This document shows, one piece after another, positions 38,777 to 48,199 of a stretch of DNA of 64,000 nt. This DNA is from a bacterium (GTDB lineage: Bacteria > Electryoneota > RPQS01): assembly GCA_023382385.1 (NCBI GenBank), contig JAHDVH010000006.1, positions 1-64,000 of the forward strand. The letters run 5' to 3'. Position 1 is the first letter of the stretch. Each line of letters begins with the position of its first letter. The notes under the pieces are model-generated. The model did not search any database and was not told where the DNA came from. It worked only from the letters and a program-made list of their open reading frames with translations. The translations under genes and the position numbers were made by a program.

Positions 38777-39145
38777 GACCACAACATGACTTCAGCCCCT
38801 TTGGCACAAAATGCGTTGTGGTATGAAAGCTCAGCGAGGTATCCAAGGGGCGGATCCGGCAGCGTGAAAGGAGGTGTGCTGTTCTATGCCTCTAATCTGA
38901 GGCAAGCGCATGCCAACGCAGACAATCACGACCCAAAAGCAAAGAAAGCTGCTAATCTCAGTTATCAGGAATCCGAATATTCACTTGACTTTCGTTGCGT
39001 CGTGATGCATTATTAGGCAATAACTTCCAGAATTGGGGCGGATTCATGCCTCACATCGACACGCGACTCCCTAAACACGATTGAGCAGGGCAGCCGCGTT
39101 TTTTTGTGGTTTATTCTTGGGAAGCACAGTGCGAGGAGCGGAGCC

Positions 39146-42100
39146 ATGAAGCAAATAGTCATAACAGTATGTATTGTCTTGGCCGGAGTGACATCACTTG
39201 CTGTTGCTCAGAAGATGAAGACAGTTTCCAAGACGGACAACAATCAGCAGGAAGCAACAGTGAAGGCAACCGCTCGAGCTGTTGACAATAATGCCGGCAC
39301 GGTAAGCTCCAAGGGGACATTGCCCGATTCGATTCAAGTTATACAGCTCGATAGACCAGCGACTTCCGGCAGTTCTGTGTCGGTATCTCAAACGTCGCCG
39401 ATAAACTCGGTCGCCTCTGATCTAATTCTACGCGATGTGCAACGTCAACCAGGAGACCCGCATCTTGATCAAGGGGCGGACAATTGTCCGACGACGGTAA
39501 TCACCTACACGGATTTCTTTGACACCGGTACTACGGTTGGCAGGGCAAACAACCATACACCGAGCTGTTCCTACAGCAATGCTCCAGACGTCGTGTACGT
39601 CTACATGCCACCTGTGACAGGTTGGACAACAGTGTCGCTTTGCGGGTATCAGTTGACGTTTGATACAATTCTGGAAATTTACGAGGGGCCGTGTCCCGGG
39701 ACCACTTGGCTGGCTTGCAACGACGACTACTCCGGATGCGGGTTGCAATCGCGACTTGACATTTACATGTATGCCGGCACACAGTATACAATCTGGATTG
39801 ACGGCTACAGCACAAATGCGGGTGAGTATTGGATTAGCATTGACGGCCCGAGACCTCCGGGCGAGCGCGGCGAATATGCCATTCCCCTGAACGTCCCCGG
39901 TGTGGCGACGGGCAATACTTGCATTTACAAGGATGACTACGGATTCAACTGCGCTGGACAGGATACGGCAGGAGATGTCATCTACCAAGTAGTGCCTAAC
40001 CGCAACATGAACGTAACATTCAGCTTATGTCATTCCTCCTTCGATACCAAGCTCTACATAGCAGATACCGACTCCTCTTTCTATTCGATCATTGCCTGCA
40101 ACGATGACGCGGCAAATTGCCCTTGCGCGTGGGGACCCTATCGCTCTCTGCTTGAGTGTGTTCCGTTACAGGCGGGGCATCACTATCTAATTGCAGTAGA
40201 TGGCTACAGCTCAAACTGTGGAGACTACGTGCTGACTGCGAGCGAGTGCCCCGCCTGCAACGTCATTTCCATGCCCGGCGACATCCCTGAAGTGGCTGAG
40301 AACTGCGCAGATTTGAATTTTCACCAGAACGATCCGAATGGCGGATGGAACAGCACGCCTCACCAATTCAGTACTCTGCAAAACGGCAATATGATCTTCG
40401 GTCGTGTATTCACATACTTGCACAACGGGTCGCCCGCTCGGGATACGGATCACTATCTCTTTACATTGACAGAACGTGATACGCTCGAGATGTTCCTTTG
40501 GAATCAAGAATACCCGTTGCAGATCATGATCTGGGACACAACCACAGGTCAGTACATCGTGAACTACTCATCAGGCGGCTGTTTCAGTCCGTACTTTTTG
40601 CGGACTTCATATTGTGTGAATCCCGGGACATATGTTCTGTTCGTCGCTCCTGATGACTTTGCGGGTGCGCCGATTCCCGTGGACTATCGGATTCAAGTGA
40701 ATTGGCGTCCGTGCGGACTCGTAAATGATGCGTGTGCGAACGCCCTGCCAGTCACGCTCGATTCACCTGTCTTTACTGAGGGTACAACGGTAGGAGCAAC
40801 ACTCGACTGTGCCACAAATATCTATCCTGAGGTGTGGTATTGGTTCTTCTTGAATGAGTGCGCGAACGTAACGGTGGAGTATTGCGGCACACCTCCGGTT
40901 GTCCCCAGTATGACCTACCTGTTCCGCGACGGGTGCTGCACGACGCCGATTCCTCGGCATGAGTTGAGCTTTCTTGTCTGTGAAGATGGTGAGCCGAGTA
41001 CGACGTTTCGCGGCCTGGAACCCGGTCAATACTTTTTGCCAATCTCGCTCACATCGCCTTCAACTTTCTCGTTCCGGGTTACCACAGAGGACTACGTCCC
41101 GCCGAACGACCAATGCGAATACGCCGGATCAAATTGGATCGGCAACATTCCCGGCTATTATGACAGCCGAACAACATGCGCGACCTTGGACGTGCTTCCC
41201 GCCTGCGCCACTCCGGCGACAGCACCGGGCGTTTGGTTTGGCACGACAGGGAATGGCAGAAGGTTGACGGCCTCTACATGCAGTTCCCCTGACTATACCA
41301 ATTTCGATACGCGTATGACGGTGTTTACTTGCGGGTGTGACGGCATGGTCTGCGTAGGCGAAAACGATGATACTCCAAGTTGCTCGTGGAGCCCATTGGC
41401 TTCAGAGGTGAGCTGGTGCTCGCGCATGGGAGAACAGTATCTTATTCTGGTACATGGATACGGTGCGTCCACGGGACGCTTCAGAATCACCGTTACTGAC
41501 AATGGAACACCATGCTCGCAACCGGTGGCATGCTATGATCACGTTTTGACGGCTCCCGGCCAGGTCACAGGAACAACTGTCGGGCTGGGCAACGACTGCA
41601 ATCTGGAGCCGACAGAGGATGCGCAAGTCAGAGTCGTCTTGCCACAGGCGGGTTGGTGGATGTTCTCGCTGTGCGGCTCGAACTTCGATACACGGATGTA
41701 CATTGACACGATGCGCTGCGGTGGCACGCTGTTCTTCAACGACAACTATTGCGGACTTCAGTCGCAAATGTGTCTGTCACTTGTGCCCGACACTTTTTTC
41801 GTGACAATTGAGGGCAATAATGCTGCTGGCAGCTACGTGTTCTCTGTCTTCCAAAGCGGGCAGCCCGCGCCTGTGCAGGGGGTAATGGCGAGCGACAACC
41901 TTTGCACGGGCGTGCGAATAACGTGGATCGATTCGGAAGAAGATCAGCTCGGCTACAGAGTCCTGCGGGACGGGCTATATGCAGGGTCGACGGACCCCGA
42001 TGAACTCGAGTACATGGATGTATTGTCTGACAACGCTTGGCACTTGTACAGTTTGCAGGCCATTAATGAATGTCTGGTAGGCGTCGCTTCGCAGCCGGAT

Positions 42101-42664
42101 TCCGGAAGGAAACTTGTGCCAATCACAGCTGCAGTGTCGTTGACGAGTCCAACCAATGGCACAGCGGTGCTGAGCGGCGAATTGGTCGAATACTGTTGCA
42201 CGACGCTGCCCGGAGCGACATTCTACTATTTCTTGTGGGACGATGATCCAGCCTTCACTTCCCCCTACGGATACGGAGAAAGTGACCCGTGTGTCACGAA
42301 TTCCTTTTACATGCCGCTGGGAACATGGTACTGGAAGGCACGCGCGGAGAATGCTTGTGGACCGGGGCCGTGGTCGGCCGTCGGGACATTTCAGTTAGGT
42401 GAACTGGCTGCGCCGCAACTGACCATTGTCGTTGAAGGAAATCAGCTTCGCTTAAACTGGAACAGCAATCCTTTCGCGACGAGCTATGAGGTGCAGAGTT
42501 CAACGAACTCCGAAGGTGGTTATTCGTTCCTTGCCTCGACTGCCTCGAACACGATTACAACGAGCTACAGCTTGGACGAGAAGCGTTTCTATCGGGTTAT
42601 CGCCCGCCGGACTGTTGTGGCAAGCAGAAGCGATTCGCAATCAAGCCTTGGAGGTAGTCAGTAG
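39146..42664 (+). CDS. Large secreted repeat protein with FN3-like C terminus
   Basis: 1172 residues with a signal peptide (MKQIVITVCIVLAGVTSLAVA). From about residue 110 to 900 there are roughly six copies of a Cys-rich beta domain. Examples are LCGYQLTFDTILEIYEG...CNDDYSGC...AGTQYTIWIDGYS and FSLCHSSFDTKLYIADTD...CNDDAANC...AGHHYLIAVDGYS. They resemble pre-peptidase C-terminal (PPC) domains. Two or three fibronectin-type domains follow (CTGVRITWIDSEEDQLGYRVLRDG; LRLNWNSNPFATSYEVQSS). No FlgD-like sorting tail is seen, unlike 7573. Cysteines are abundant and probably form disulfides outside the cell. ATG 39146 has AGGAG upstream. Surface structure or secreted adhesin is the likeliest role. 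Confidence 0.75.
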   Translation: MKQIVITVCIVLAGVTSLAVAQKMKTVSKTDNNQQEATVKATARAVDNNAGTVSSKGTLPDSIQVIQLDRPATSGSSVSVSQTSPINSVASDLILRDVQRQPGDPHLDQGADNCPTTVITYTDFFDTGTTVGRANNHTPSCSYSNAPDVVYVYMPPVTGWTTVSLCGYQLTFDTILEIYEGPCPGTTWLACNDDYSGCGLQSRLDIYMYAGTQYTIWIDGYSTNAGEYWISIDGPRPPGERGEYAIPLNVPGVATGNTCIYKDDYGFNCAGQDTAGDVIYQVVPNRNMNVTFSLCHSSFDTKLYIADTDSSFYSIIACNDDAANCPCAWGPYRSLLECVPLQAGHHYLIAVDGYSSNCGDYVLTASECPACNVISMPGDIPEVAENCADLNFHQNDPNGGWNSTPHQFSTLQNGNMIFGRVFTYLHNGSPARDTDHYLFTLTERDTLEMFLWNQEYPLQIMIWDTTTGQYIVNYSSGGCFSPYFLRTSYCVNPGTYVLFVAPDDFAGAPIPVDYRIQVNWRPCGLVNDACANALPVTLDSPVFTEGTTVGATLDCATNIYPEVWYWFFLNECANVTVEYCGTPPVVPSMTYLFRDGCCTTPIPRHELSFLVCEDGEPSTTFRGLEPGQYFLPISLTSPSTFSFRVTTEDYVPPNDQCEYAGSNWIGNIPGYYDSRTTCATLDVLPACATPATAPGVWFGTTGNGRRLTASTCSSPDYTNFDTRMTVFTCGCDGMVCVGENDDTPSCSWSPLASEVSWCSRMGEQYLILVHGYGASTGRFRITVTDNGTPCSQPVACYDHVLTAPGQVTGTTVGLGNDCNLEPTEDAQVRVVLPQAGWWMFSLCGSNFDTRMYIDTMRCGGTLFFNDNYCGLQSQMCLSLVPDTFFVTIEGNNAAGSYVFSVFQSGQPAPVQGVMASDNLCTGVRITWIDSEEDQLGYRVLRDGLYAGSTDPDELEYMDVLSDNAWHLYSLQAINECLVGVASQPDSGRKLVPITAAVSLTSPTNGTAVLSGELVEYCCTTLPGATFYYFLWDDDPAFTSPYGYGESDPCVTNSFYMPLGTWYWKARAENACGPGPWSAVGTFQLGELAAPQLTIVVEGNQLRLNWNSNPFATSYEVQSSTNSEGGYSFLASTASNTITTSYSLDEKRFYRVIARRTVVASRSDSQSSLGGSQ

Positions 42665-42968
42665 TCCAGATTCGATGAATCTTGGGCACGTTAACATAGG
42701 CGTTTGAGCTGCATCACTCGCAATCGCAACCAAGACTTGTGGACCGCGAGGCCATGACAGTACGTAAGCAGCTCTGATTGATAAACACTAATAATACAAT
42801 GCTTTAAGTTAGAATAGTAGTGCAATTGCTGGTCTATGTTACCTTTGCTGTGCGGAAAAACGCACAACTAAACGGACCAGGGCGGATCGCGAGTCGGCAA
42901 CACGCGAGGCAGTTGACAAAGCCGGTATTTATGTGTATATTCCGCGTTCAAATTCGAGGAAACTGGAT
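42665..42968 (+). other. Intergenic region before rpmE
   Basis: About 300 bases with no supported gene; a promoter at 42913-42941 is the only clear element. Confidence 0.7.
42913..42941 (+). promoter_or_regulatory. Promoter for rpmE
   Basis: TTGACA (42913-42918), 17 bases, TATATT (42936-42941). The predicted start is near 42948, about 21 bases before the ATG. Confidence 0.8.
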
Positions 42969-43184
42969 ATGAAACCCGATATTCATCCGACATACAGACT
43001 GGTTACGGTGGAGTGCGCCTGCGGAAACAGCTTCCAGACGCGCGCTAACCGTAATGAAGACATCATGAAAGTGGAAATCTGCAATGCCTGCCACCCATTT
43101 TTCACGGGTCAGCAGAAATTGGTAGATACGGCAGGCCGCGTGGATAAGTTTCTTAAGAAATATCAGAAATTTGCACAGAAATAG
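42969..43184 (+). CDS. rpmE: 50S ribosomal protein bL31
   Basis: 71 residues, starting [10 protein letters not shown]. The zinc-binding form is shown by ECACGN and [10 protein letters not shown] (CxC and CxxC). The common tail [11 protein letters not shown] is present. GAGGA lies eight bases before the ATG. It precedes the DUF1385 gene, a common neighbourhood. Confidence 0.96.
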   Translation: MKPDIHPTYRLVTVECACGNSFQTRANRNEDIMKVEICNACHPFFTGQQKLVDTAGRVDKFLKKYQKFAQK

Positions 43185-43270
43185 CCTGTTCCTAAGCTAA
43201 GTAGCTGGGCGGTGTCTCGCGGGAGATGCCGCCTTTTGCACATTTTAGGGGTCGCTCACAAGGCATTAAA

Positions 43271-44296
43271 ATGAATCAAAATAGCACGAATCGGCGGGAA
43301 ATGTCCGCCGAATTGGCCATGGGCGGACAGGCCCTGATCGAAGGTGTGATGATGCGCAGTCCGCACAGAGTGGCGATGGCGGCACGCAAGCCGGACGGGG
43401 GGATAGCCTTGAGGGCATACCCGTATCATCCCATCACACGGCGGAATAAGTTCTATGGACTTCCTGTTGTTCGAGGTGCGATTGGAATGGTGGAGGCACT
43501 GAAGATCGGGATTGACGCGCTGAACTGGTCGGCCGAGCAATCCGATCCGGATCAATCTGTGGCACAGAAGCAGCCCTCGCTTTGGGAGCGGCTGTTGGGA
43601 CTGCTGTCGACCGTAACGGCCATCGCGGTAGGGTTGGGCATGTTCATGTACTTGCCTTATCTCCTTGCGAAGCTGCTGGTCGGCGGCGAAGAAAACCAAG
43701 TTCCATTTCACTTGGTGGCGGGTGCGGGGCGAATCGCGGCGCTGGTCGGCTACATGTGGGTGATCTCGAAGTTCAAGGACATTTACCGCGTTTTCCAATA
43801 CCATGGTTCGGAGCACAAGACGATTTTCGCCTACGAGCAGGGTCAAACGCTCGAGGCGTCGCAGGTTTTGAAGCAGACCCGCTTTCATCCGCGCTGTGGG
43901 ACGAGTTTTCTGCTGATTGTGGCCATTTCCGCGATTATCTTCTTTGTGGCCGTAGACAGCCTTGTGGTGACGTTCTGGGGGCCTTACAGGAACACGCTGA
44001 CCCGATTGCTGGCGCACCTCCCGCTGATTCCGCTGGTCGCCGGCCTGTCCTATGAGTTTCTGCGGTTTTCGGCCAAGCACGTGCGGAATCCGATTGTCAA
44101 TGCACTAATACAACCCGGACTTTGGCTGCAGAAGATCACAACCAAGGAGCCGGAGGGTGCCATGTGCGAGGTTGCTATCTGCGCGCTGGAAGAAGCACTC
44201 AGAGACCCTGTAGAGACAATTGAAGTGGACACGGTCTTCCCGCCGGGTTCCCATCCGCGGGCGAAGTCTCCGGCGGCCGTCGCAGCCATGTTCTGA
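43271..44296 (+). CDS. DUF1385 membrane protein
   Basis: 341 residues. The family start MGGQALIEGVMMRSPHRVAMAARKPDG is followed by membrane segments (TAIAVGLGMFMYLPYLL, FLLIVAISAIIFFVAV) and the conserved FQYHGSEHKTIFAYE and TRFHPRCGTSFLLIV. The function is unknown; it often sits between rpmE and prfA, though prfA is not here. ATG 43271 is preferred to an upstream frame. Confidence 0.9.
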   Translation: MNQNSTNRREMSAELAMGGQALIEGVMMRSPHRVAMAARKPDGGIALRAYPYHPITRRNKFYGLPVVRGAIGMVEALKIGIDALNWSAEQSDPDQSVAQKQPSLWERLLGLLSTVTAIAVGLGMFMYLPYLLAKLLVGGEENQVPFHLVAGAGRIAALVGYMWVISKFKDIYRVFQYHGSEHKTIFAYEQGQTLEASQVLKQTRFHPRCGTSFLLIVAISAIIFFVAVDSLVVTFWGPYRNTLTRLLAHLPLIPLVAGLSYEFLRFSAKHVRNPIVNALIQPGLWLQKITTKEPEGAMCEVAICALEEALRDPVETIEVDTVFPPGSHPRAKSPAAVAAMF

Positions 44297-44300
44297 GGTT

Positions 44301-44316
44301 TGGCCCGAGCCTTGCG
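44301..44316 (+). promoter_or_regulatory. Possible sigma54 promoter for 44434
   Basis: TGGCCCGAGCCTTGCG matches TGGCACGNNNNTTGCW at 14 of the 16 positions (counting N), including the key GG and GC with correct spacing; mismatches are C for A at position 5 and G at the last. It lies just after the previous stop. Confidence 0.4.
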
Positions 44317-44433
44317 AATTCGCCGGAGTGGGGCAGTGCGACAAGATAGCCGGGAGGCTTGCATTGTTCGCAAGAGGTTTGTATCTTCAGAGGTTAGCCG
44401 AGTGGAACCGCGAGTCATCGGTAAGGAATTAGA

Positions 44434-44868
44434 ATGAAGACTATCAGTCAATTACTACTCTGTGTGACCCTGCTGACCTGTGCAGCGTGGGCCAACGAAG
44501 ACCCCTACGCTTCGCCGGACTGGGGATACAGTTTTAACAATGCGCACTATCTGCCTCATGCGGCTCCGCCTGCACTGGAAGCGTTCTGGCACAAACTGAT
44601 TCCGATGGTTGAAGCGCGCCACACGGCAGAGTCGGCTTATCTTCGTGAATATTCGGCCGAATTGCTGGATTACGCGCGTGAAGTGAAAGGCTCGCTTGAT
44701 GGTGGCTCGAAGTATCAGCGGCACTTCTACAACAAGGCGGCGAGTGATCTCGTGCGCAGTTGCAGGGAGCTGCACAAGCTGAGCTACGGCGGTCCGTCAC
44801 ATGCGCTGTATGCCGAAATGCGCTCGGTGGAAGAAGCCTATATCCGGCTGGCAAATTTGTGTGAATAA
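44434..44868 (+). CDS. Small secreted protein of unknown function
   Basis: 144 residues, unrecognised. Signal peptide MKTISQLLLCVTLLTCAAWA, then a mostly helical, His/Tyr-rich domain (YASPDWGYSFNNAHYLPHAAPPALEAF; RHTAESAYLREYSAELLDYAREV). No metal motif is evident. AAGGAAT precedes the ATG. A possible sigma54 promoter lies at 44301 and a terminator at 44898. Confidence 0.65.
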   Translation: MKTISQLLLCVTLLTCAAWANEDPYASPDWGYSFNNAHYLPHAAPPALEAFWHKLIPMVEARHTAESAYLREYSAELLDYAREVKGSLDGGSKYQRHFYNKAASDLVRSCRELHKLSYGGPSHALYAEMRSVEEAYIRLANLCE

Positions 44869-44897
44869 ATCTCCCTCCGGGAGACTGGGAAGCGGGT

Positions 44898-44930
44898 CAG
44901 CCCGCCCGATTTGGGCGGGCTGATTTGCTT
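44898..44930 (+). terminator. Terminator after 44434
   Basis: CAGCCCGCCC (44898-44907) and GGGCGGGCTG (44913-44922) are followed by ATTTGCTT. The remaining ~220 bases up to ychF hold nothing I can name. Confidence 0.7.
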
Positions 44931-45154
44931 CAGCCGCAGCGGTGCCGCCGATCAGTCGTCCATTCATTCACCAAGCTACTCAATGCTCATCCCATGCCCC
45001 ATGCAGTCGCAATAGGGTGCCGTATTGGCCTTGGCAGCTCCGAGTTCGAATCACTGAAGACTCTTATGCCAGCAGTTGTCTACCAGTAGTTGGCTGAGAA
45101 GCGCAGCTAAGGGCACAGGCAAAGCTGACAAACACACTTTCCAAACACACGTTT

Positions 45155-46234
45155 ATGAATATTGGCATCATCGGTGCCCCGCAATCGGGGAAGACCACCG
45201 TTTTCCATCTTTTGACCGGCACAGAGCCTGATCCAAACGCGCTACATAAGCGCGAGACGCTGCGCGCGGTGACACAAGTTCCGGATGCGCGCGTTGACAA
45301 GCTTGCGGAGATGAGCGAGTCGCGCAAGGTTATCTACACGACAGTAGAGTATCTCGACACGCCCGGACTCGAGGAGGGCGCGTCGAAGCAGAGCTGGTTT
45401 GAGGGAGTGTTCTCGGGCGAACTCAAGAACGCTGACGCGCTGGCGCTGGTCGTGCGCGGGTTTGAGCTGGCTGGAGCGCTGGAATCGGCGGATCCGCCGC
45501 GCGACATCCGCCGAATACAAGACGAACTTATCTTCAGCGATCTGATCGTGATTGAAAAGCGGCACGAAAAGCTGCAGAAACAGGTGCGGGTGAAGTCTCC
45601 TACCGCTCAGGAGACTATGGAGCTTGAGGTGCTCGAACGTGCCAAGGCGCAGCTTGAAGCGGGACGTCCGTTGCGCGTGCTCGAGCTTGGTGTCCACGAA
45701 AAGAAAGCACTACGGGGATTTCAGCTATTGAGTGAGAAGCCAATGCTCGTCGTGTTGAATCTGTCAGAAGGGGATTTGAGTAATGCCGATGCATTGGCCG
45801 CTAAACTCTCGGGGACGTTTGCCCACGACGGAATGGCTGTGATCGGACTTTCGGCGAGTATCGAAGGAGAAATCGCACGCCTCGACGCCGAAGAGCGGGC
45901 AGTTTTCATGAGCGATTTGGGAATCACCACTTCGGCGCGCGATCGAATCATCCAAGCCAGCTACAAACTGCTCGGTTTACAGAGTTTCTTGACAACAGGC
46001 GACAAGGAAACACGGGCGTGGCCGATTCACATTGGAGAGACGGCGGTGGAGGCGGCAGGTGTGATTCACAGCGACCTTGCCAAGGGATTCATTCGGGCGG
46101 AGGTGGTTCATTACGACGATTTTGTGCGTGAAAGCGGTTACGCAGGCTGCCGGACGAAAGGATTGATCAGACTCGAGGGGAAAGAATACGTCGTGAAGGA
46201 CGGGGACATTCTGGTCATCCGGCACAGCGGATAG
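45155..46234 (+). CDS. ychF: YchF-family ATPase
   Basis: 359 residues. A P-loop GAPQSGKTTVFH is at the N terminus, DTPGLEEG is the switch region, and NLSEGD replaces the usual NKxD, as expected for the ATP-preferring YchF branch. The C-terminal TGS domain ends with KGFIRAEVVHYDDF...RLEGKEYVVKDGDI. It binds ribosomes and is involved in stress. The YchF start here is slightly divergent from canonical ones (MNIGIIGAPQ), giving some uncertainty about subtype. Confidence 0.9.
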   Translation: MNIGIIGAPQSGKTTVFHLLTGTEPDPNALHKRETLRAVTQVPDARVDKLAEMSESRKVIYTTVEYLDTPGLEEGASKQSWFEGVFSGELKNADALALVVRGFELAGALESADPPRDIRRIQDELIFSDLIVIEKRHEKLQKQVRVKSPTAQETMELEVLERAKAQLEAGRPLRVLELGVHEKKALRGFQLLSEKPMLVVLNLSEGDLSNADALAAKLSGTFAHDGMAVIGLSASIEGEIARLDAEERAVFMSDLGITTSARDRIIQASYKLLGLQSFLTTGDKETRAWPIHIGETAVEAAGVIHSDLAKGFIRAEVVHYDDFVRESGYAGCRTKGLIRLEGKEYVVKDGDILVIRHSG

Positions 46235-46260
46235 CAGGAGAACTTCAACCACTACTTGAA

Positions 46261-46291
46261 GACCCGATGCGCAAGCATCGGGTCTCTTTTT
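46261..46291 (+). terminator. ychF terminator
   Basis: GACCCGATGC (46261-46270), loop GCAA, GCATCGGGTC (46275-46284), then TCTTTTT. Confidence 0.93.
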
Positions 46292-46414
46292 GCAATATAG
46301 CTGAGTCAGTTGCCGAACTCAAACACATTCAGCGCGGAAACCGCACAAAACGCGCTGAAATACGTGTGGCGGGGGACTTAGCGTCATCGCGAGTCCGCAA
46401 GCTCCGCAAAAGCG

Positions 46415-46430
46415 TGGCATGCACTTTGCG
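46415..46430 (+). promoter_or_regulatory. Sigma54 promoter for pilB
   Basis: TGGCATGCACTTTGCG. The GG (46416-46417) and GC (46428-46429) are correctly spaced, and TGGCA and TTGC are intact. The transcript would start near 46441, about 60 bases before pilB. Confidence 0.65.
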
Positions 46431-46499
46431 AATTCTCGGCGTGATGCAAAAGGCACCGCACAGCATGTTGACAACAGAAAACAGCAGGCAACGGCACAT

Positions 46500-48197
46500 A
46501 TGAGTTCGCGGCTTCCCAACTTGCTAATCAGCAACGAGCTGATCACGCAGGAACAATTTCTGATCTTCAAGTCGCGTCAGAAGGACTCGGGCAATTCGGT
46601 TGTCACCGAACTGACAAAATTGGGTGTTGTCAGTGAAGACCAGATTGCGCAGTTCATTAGCACCTATTACAGCCTTGAGCTTGTGGATCTTGAGAAAATT
46701 CAAGTTCCAGATTCTGTGCTCAAGCTGCTATCGAAGGATTTCATCCAGAAGTACCAGGTTCTGCCGCTCAGTCGTTCGGGGAAGACCTTGCGAGTCGCCC
46801 TTGTTGATCCGAGTATTGATTTCGTTCTTGAGGACATCAAGTTTATCACCGGCTTCAACGTGCAGCCGGTGGTATGCACGGAGACTCAATTTCTGCGTGC
46901 GATTGAGCGCTACTACCAGATGGGTGGGACGCTCAACAAGATTCTGGCGGACATGGGAGACGACACCGGCGTTGAAGTGGTCGCTCAGTCCAACGATCCG
47001 GAACTTGACAGGCTTAAGGAAGAAGTCGAGACCGCGCCGGTTGTCAAGCTGGTGGACGGCATTCTAACCGACGCGATCAACAAGCAGGCATCGGATATTC
47101 ATCTCGAACCCTATGAAACGCAATTTCGCGTACGATTCCGTATTGACGGAGTACTGGTCGAGGTGATGTCTCCGCCGAACCACTTGAAGGCGGCAATTTC
47201 ATCGCGCATCAAGATTATGGCCAAGCTTAACATTGCAGAGCGGCGCGTGCCGCAGGACGGCCATATCAAGATGAAGCTTGGCGAACGAACAGTCGACTTG
47301 CGAGTATCGACACTCCCAACACTGTTTGGCGAGAAGATCGTGATGCGTATTCTGGACAAGTCCAATCTTACGCTCGATCTGACTGCGTTCGGCTTTTCAG
47401 AAAAAGCGTACGCAGACTTTGAAAAGGCAATTCGAAGTCCGCACGGGCTGATCCTCGTCACAGGTCCGACAGGATCAGGAAAGACGACGACGCTTTACAG
47501 CGTATTGTCCAAGATCAATACTCCAACAGTAAACACGATGACCGCGGAAGATCCCGTAGAGTACAATTTTGCGGGACTGAATCAGGTTCAAGTGAAGGAA
47601 GAAGTGAATCTCACCTTCGCTACGGCATTGAAGGCATTCCTGCGACAAGACCCGGATATCATCATGATTGGTGAGATTCGTGATCAGGAGACGGGTTCAA
47701 TCGCGGTGCGAGCCGCACTGACGGGCCACTTGGTGTTGTCCACTCTGCACACGAATTCCGCAGCGGCCACCATTACACGTATGGTGGATATGGGATTGGA
47801 GAGATTTCTTGTGTCCTCATCGGTCAATCTCGTGGTTGCACAGCGTCTGCTTCGCAAGATCTGCAAGAAGTGCAAGATTCCGGTCGAAGTTCATCCCGAA
47901 GCTCTGCGCGAAGTCGGGATGGATCCCGAACACTACAAAGGCCACACGTTCTATCATGGCGCCGGCTGCCTGGAATGCAACAGCACAGGGTATCGGGGAC
48001 GTACGGGAATCTATGAGGTCATGCCGATGACGCCAAGGCTCCGGGAAATGGTACTTGAAGGGAAGAACACGCACGAAATTGAAGAACTTGCGGTAAAAGA
48101 GGGCATGCTGACCTTGCGGATGGATGCGGTCGAGAAGTTCAAGAACGGCGTGACAACAATTGAAGAAGTTTTGAGAATAACGGGAGAGGGCCATTAA
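46500..48197 (+). CDS. pilB: Type IV pilus extension ATPase PilB
   Basis: 565 residues, GspE/PilB family. The N-terminal domain starts at MSSRLPNLLISNELIT. Walker A is GPTGSGKTTT (322-331), followed by an Asp box (TAEDPVEY), Walker B-like IIMIGEIRDQET and His box LVLSTLHTNSAA. A tetracysteine zinc site (CKKCKIPVEV...CLECNSTG) is characteristic of PilB rather than PilT. It powers pilus extension at the inner membrane. ATG 46500 has a poor Shine-Dalgarno. Confidence 0.95.
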   Translation: MSSRLPNLLISNELITQEQFLIFKSRQKDSGNSVVTELTKLGVVSEDQIAQFISTYYSLELVDLEKIQVPDSVLKLLSKDFIQKYQVLPLSRSGKTLRVALVDPSIDFVLEDIKFITGFNVQPVVCTETQFLRAIERYYQMGGTLNKILADMGDDTGVEVVAQSNDPELDRLKEEVETAPVVKLVDGILTDAINKQASDIHLEPYETQFRVRFRIDGVLVEVMSPPNHLKAAISSRIKIMAKLNIAERRVPQDGHIKMKLGERTVDLRVSTLPTLFGEKIVMRILDKSNLTLDLTAFGFSEKAYADFEKAIRSPHGLILVTGPTGSGKTTTLYSVLSKINTPTVNTMTAEDPVEYNFAGLNQVQVKEEVNLTFATALKAFLRQDPDIIMIGEIRDQETGSIAVRAALTGHLVLSTLHTNSAAATITRMVDMGLERFLVSSSVNLVVAQRLLRKICKKCKIPVEVHPEALREVGMDPEHYKGHTFYHGAGCLECNSTGYRGRTGIYEVMPMTPRLREMVLEGKNTHEIEELAVKEGMLTLRMDAVEKFKNGVTTIEEVLRITGEGH

Positions 48198-48199
48198 CG

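Noticed and set aside
38684-39016. Open frame with a strong AAAGGAGG site at 38867
   Set aside because: The start codon is too close to the site, composition is atypical, and no domain is visible. It also runs across the dinB terminator.
45044-45052. GTTCGAATC resembling a tRNA T-loop
   Set aside because: No acceptor, D or anticodon stems can be drawn around it.
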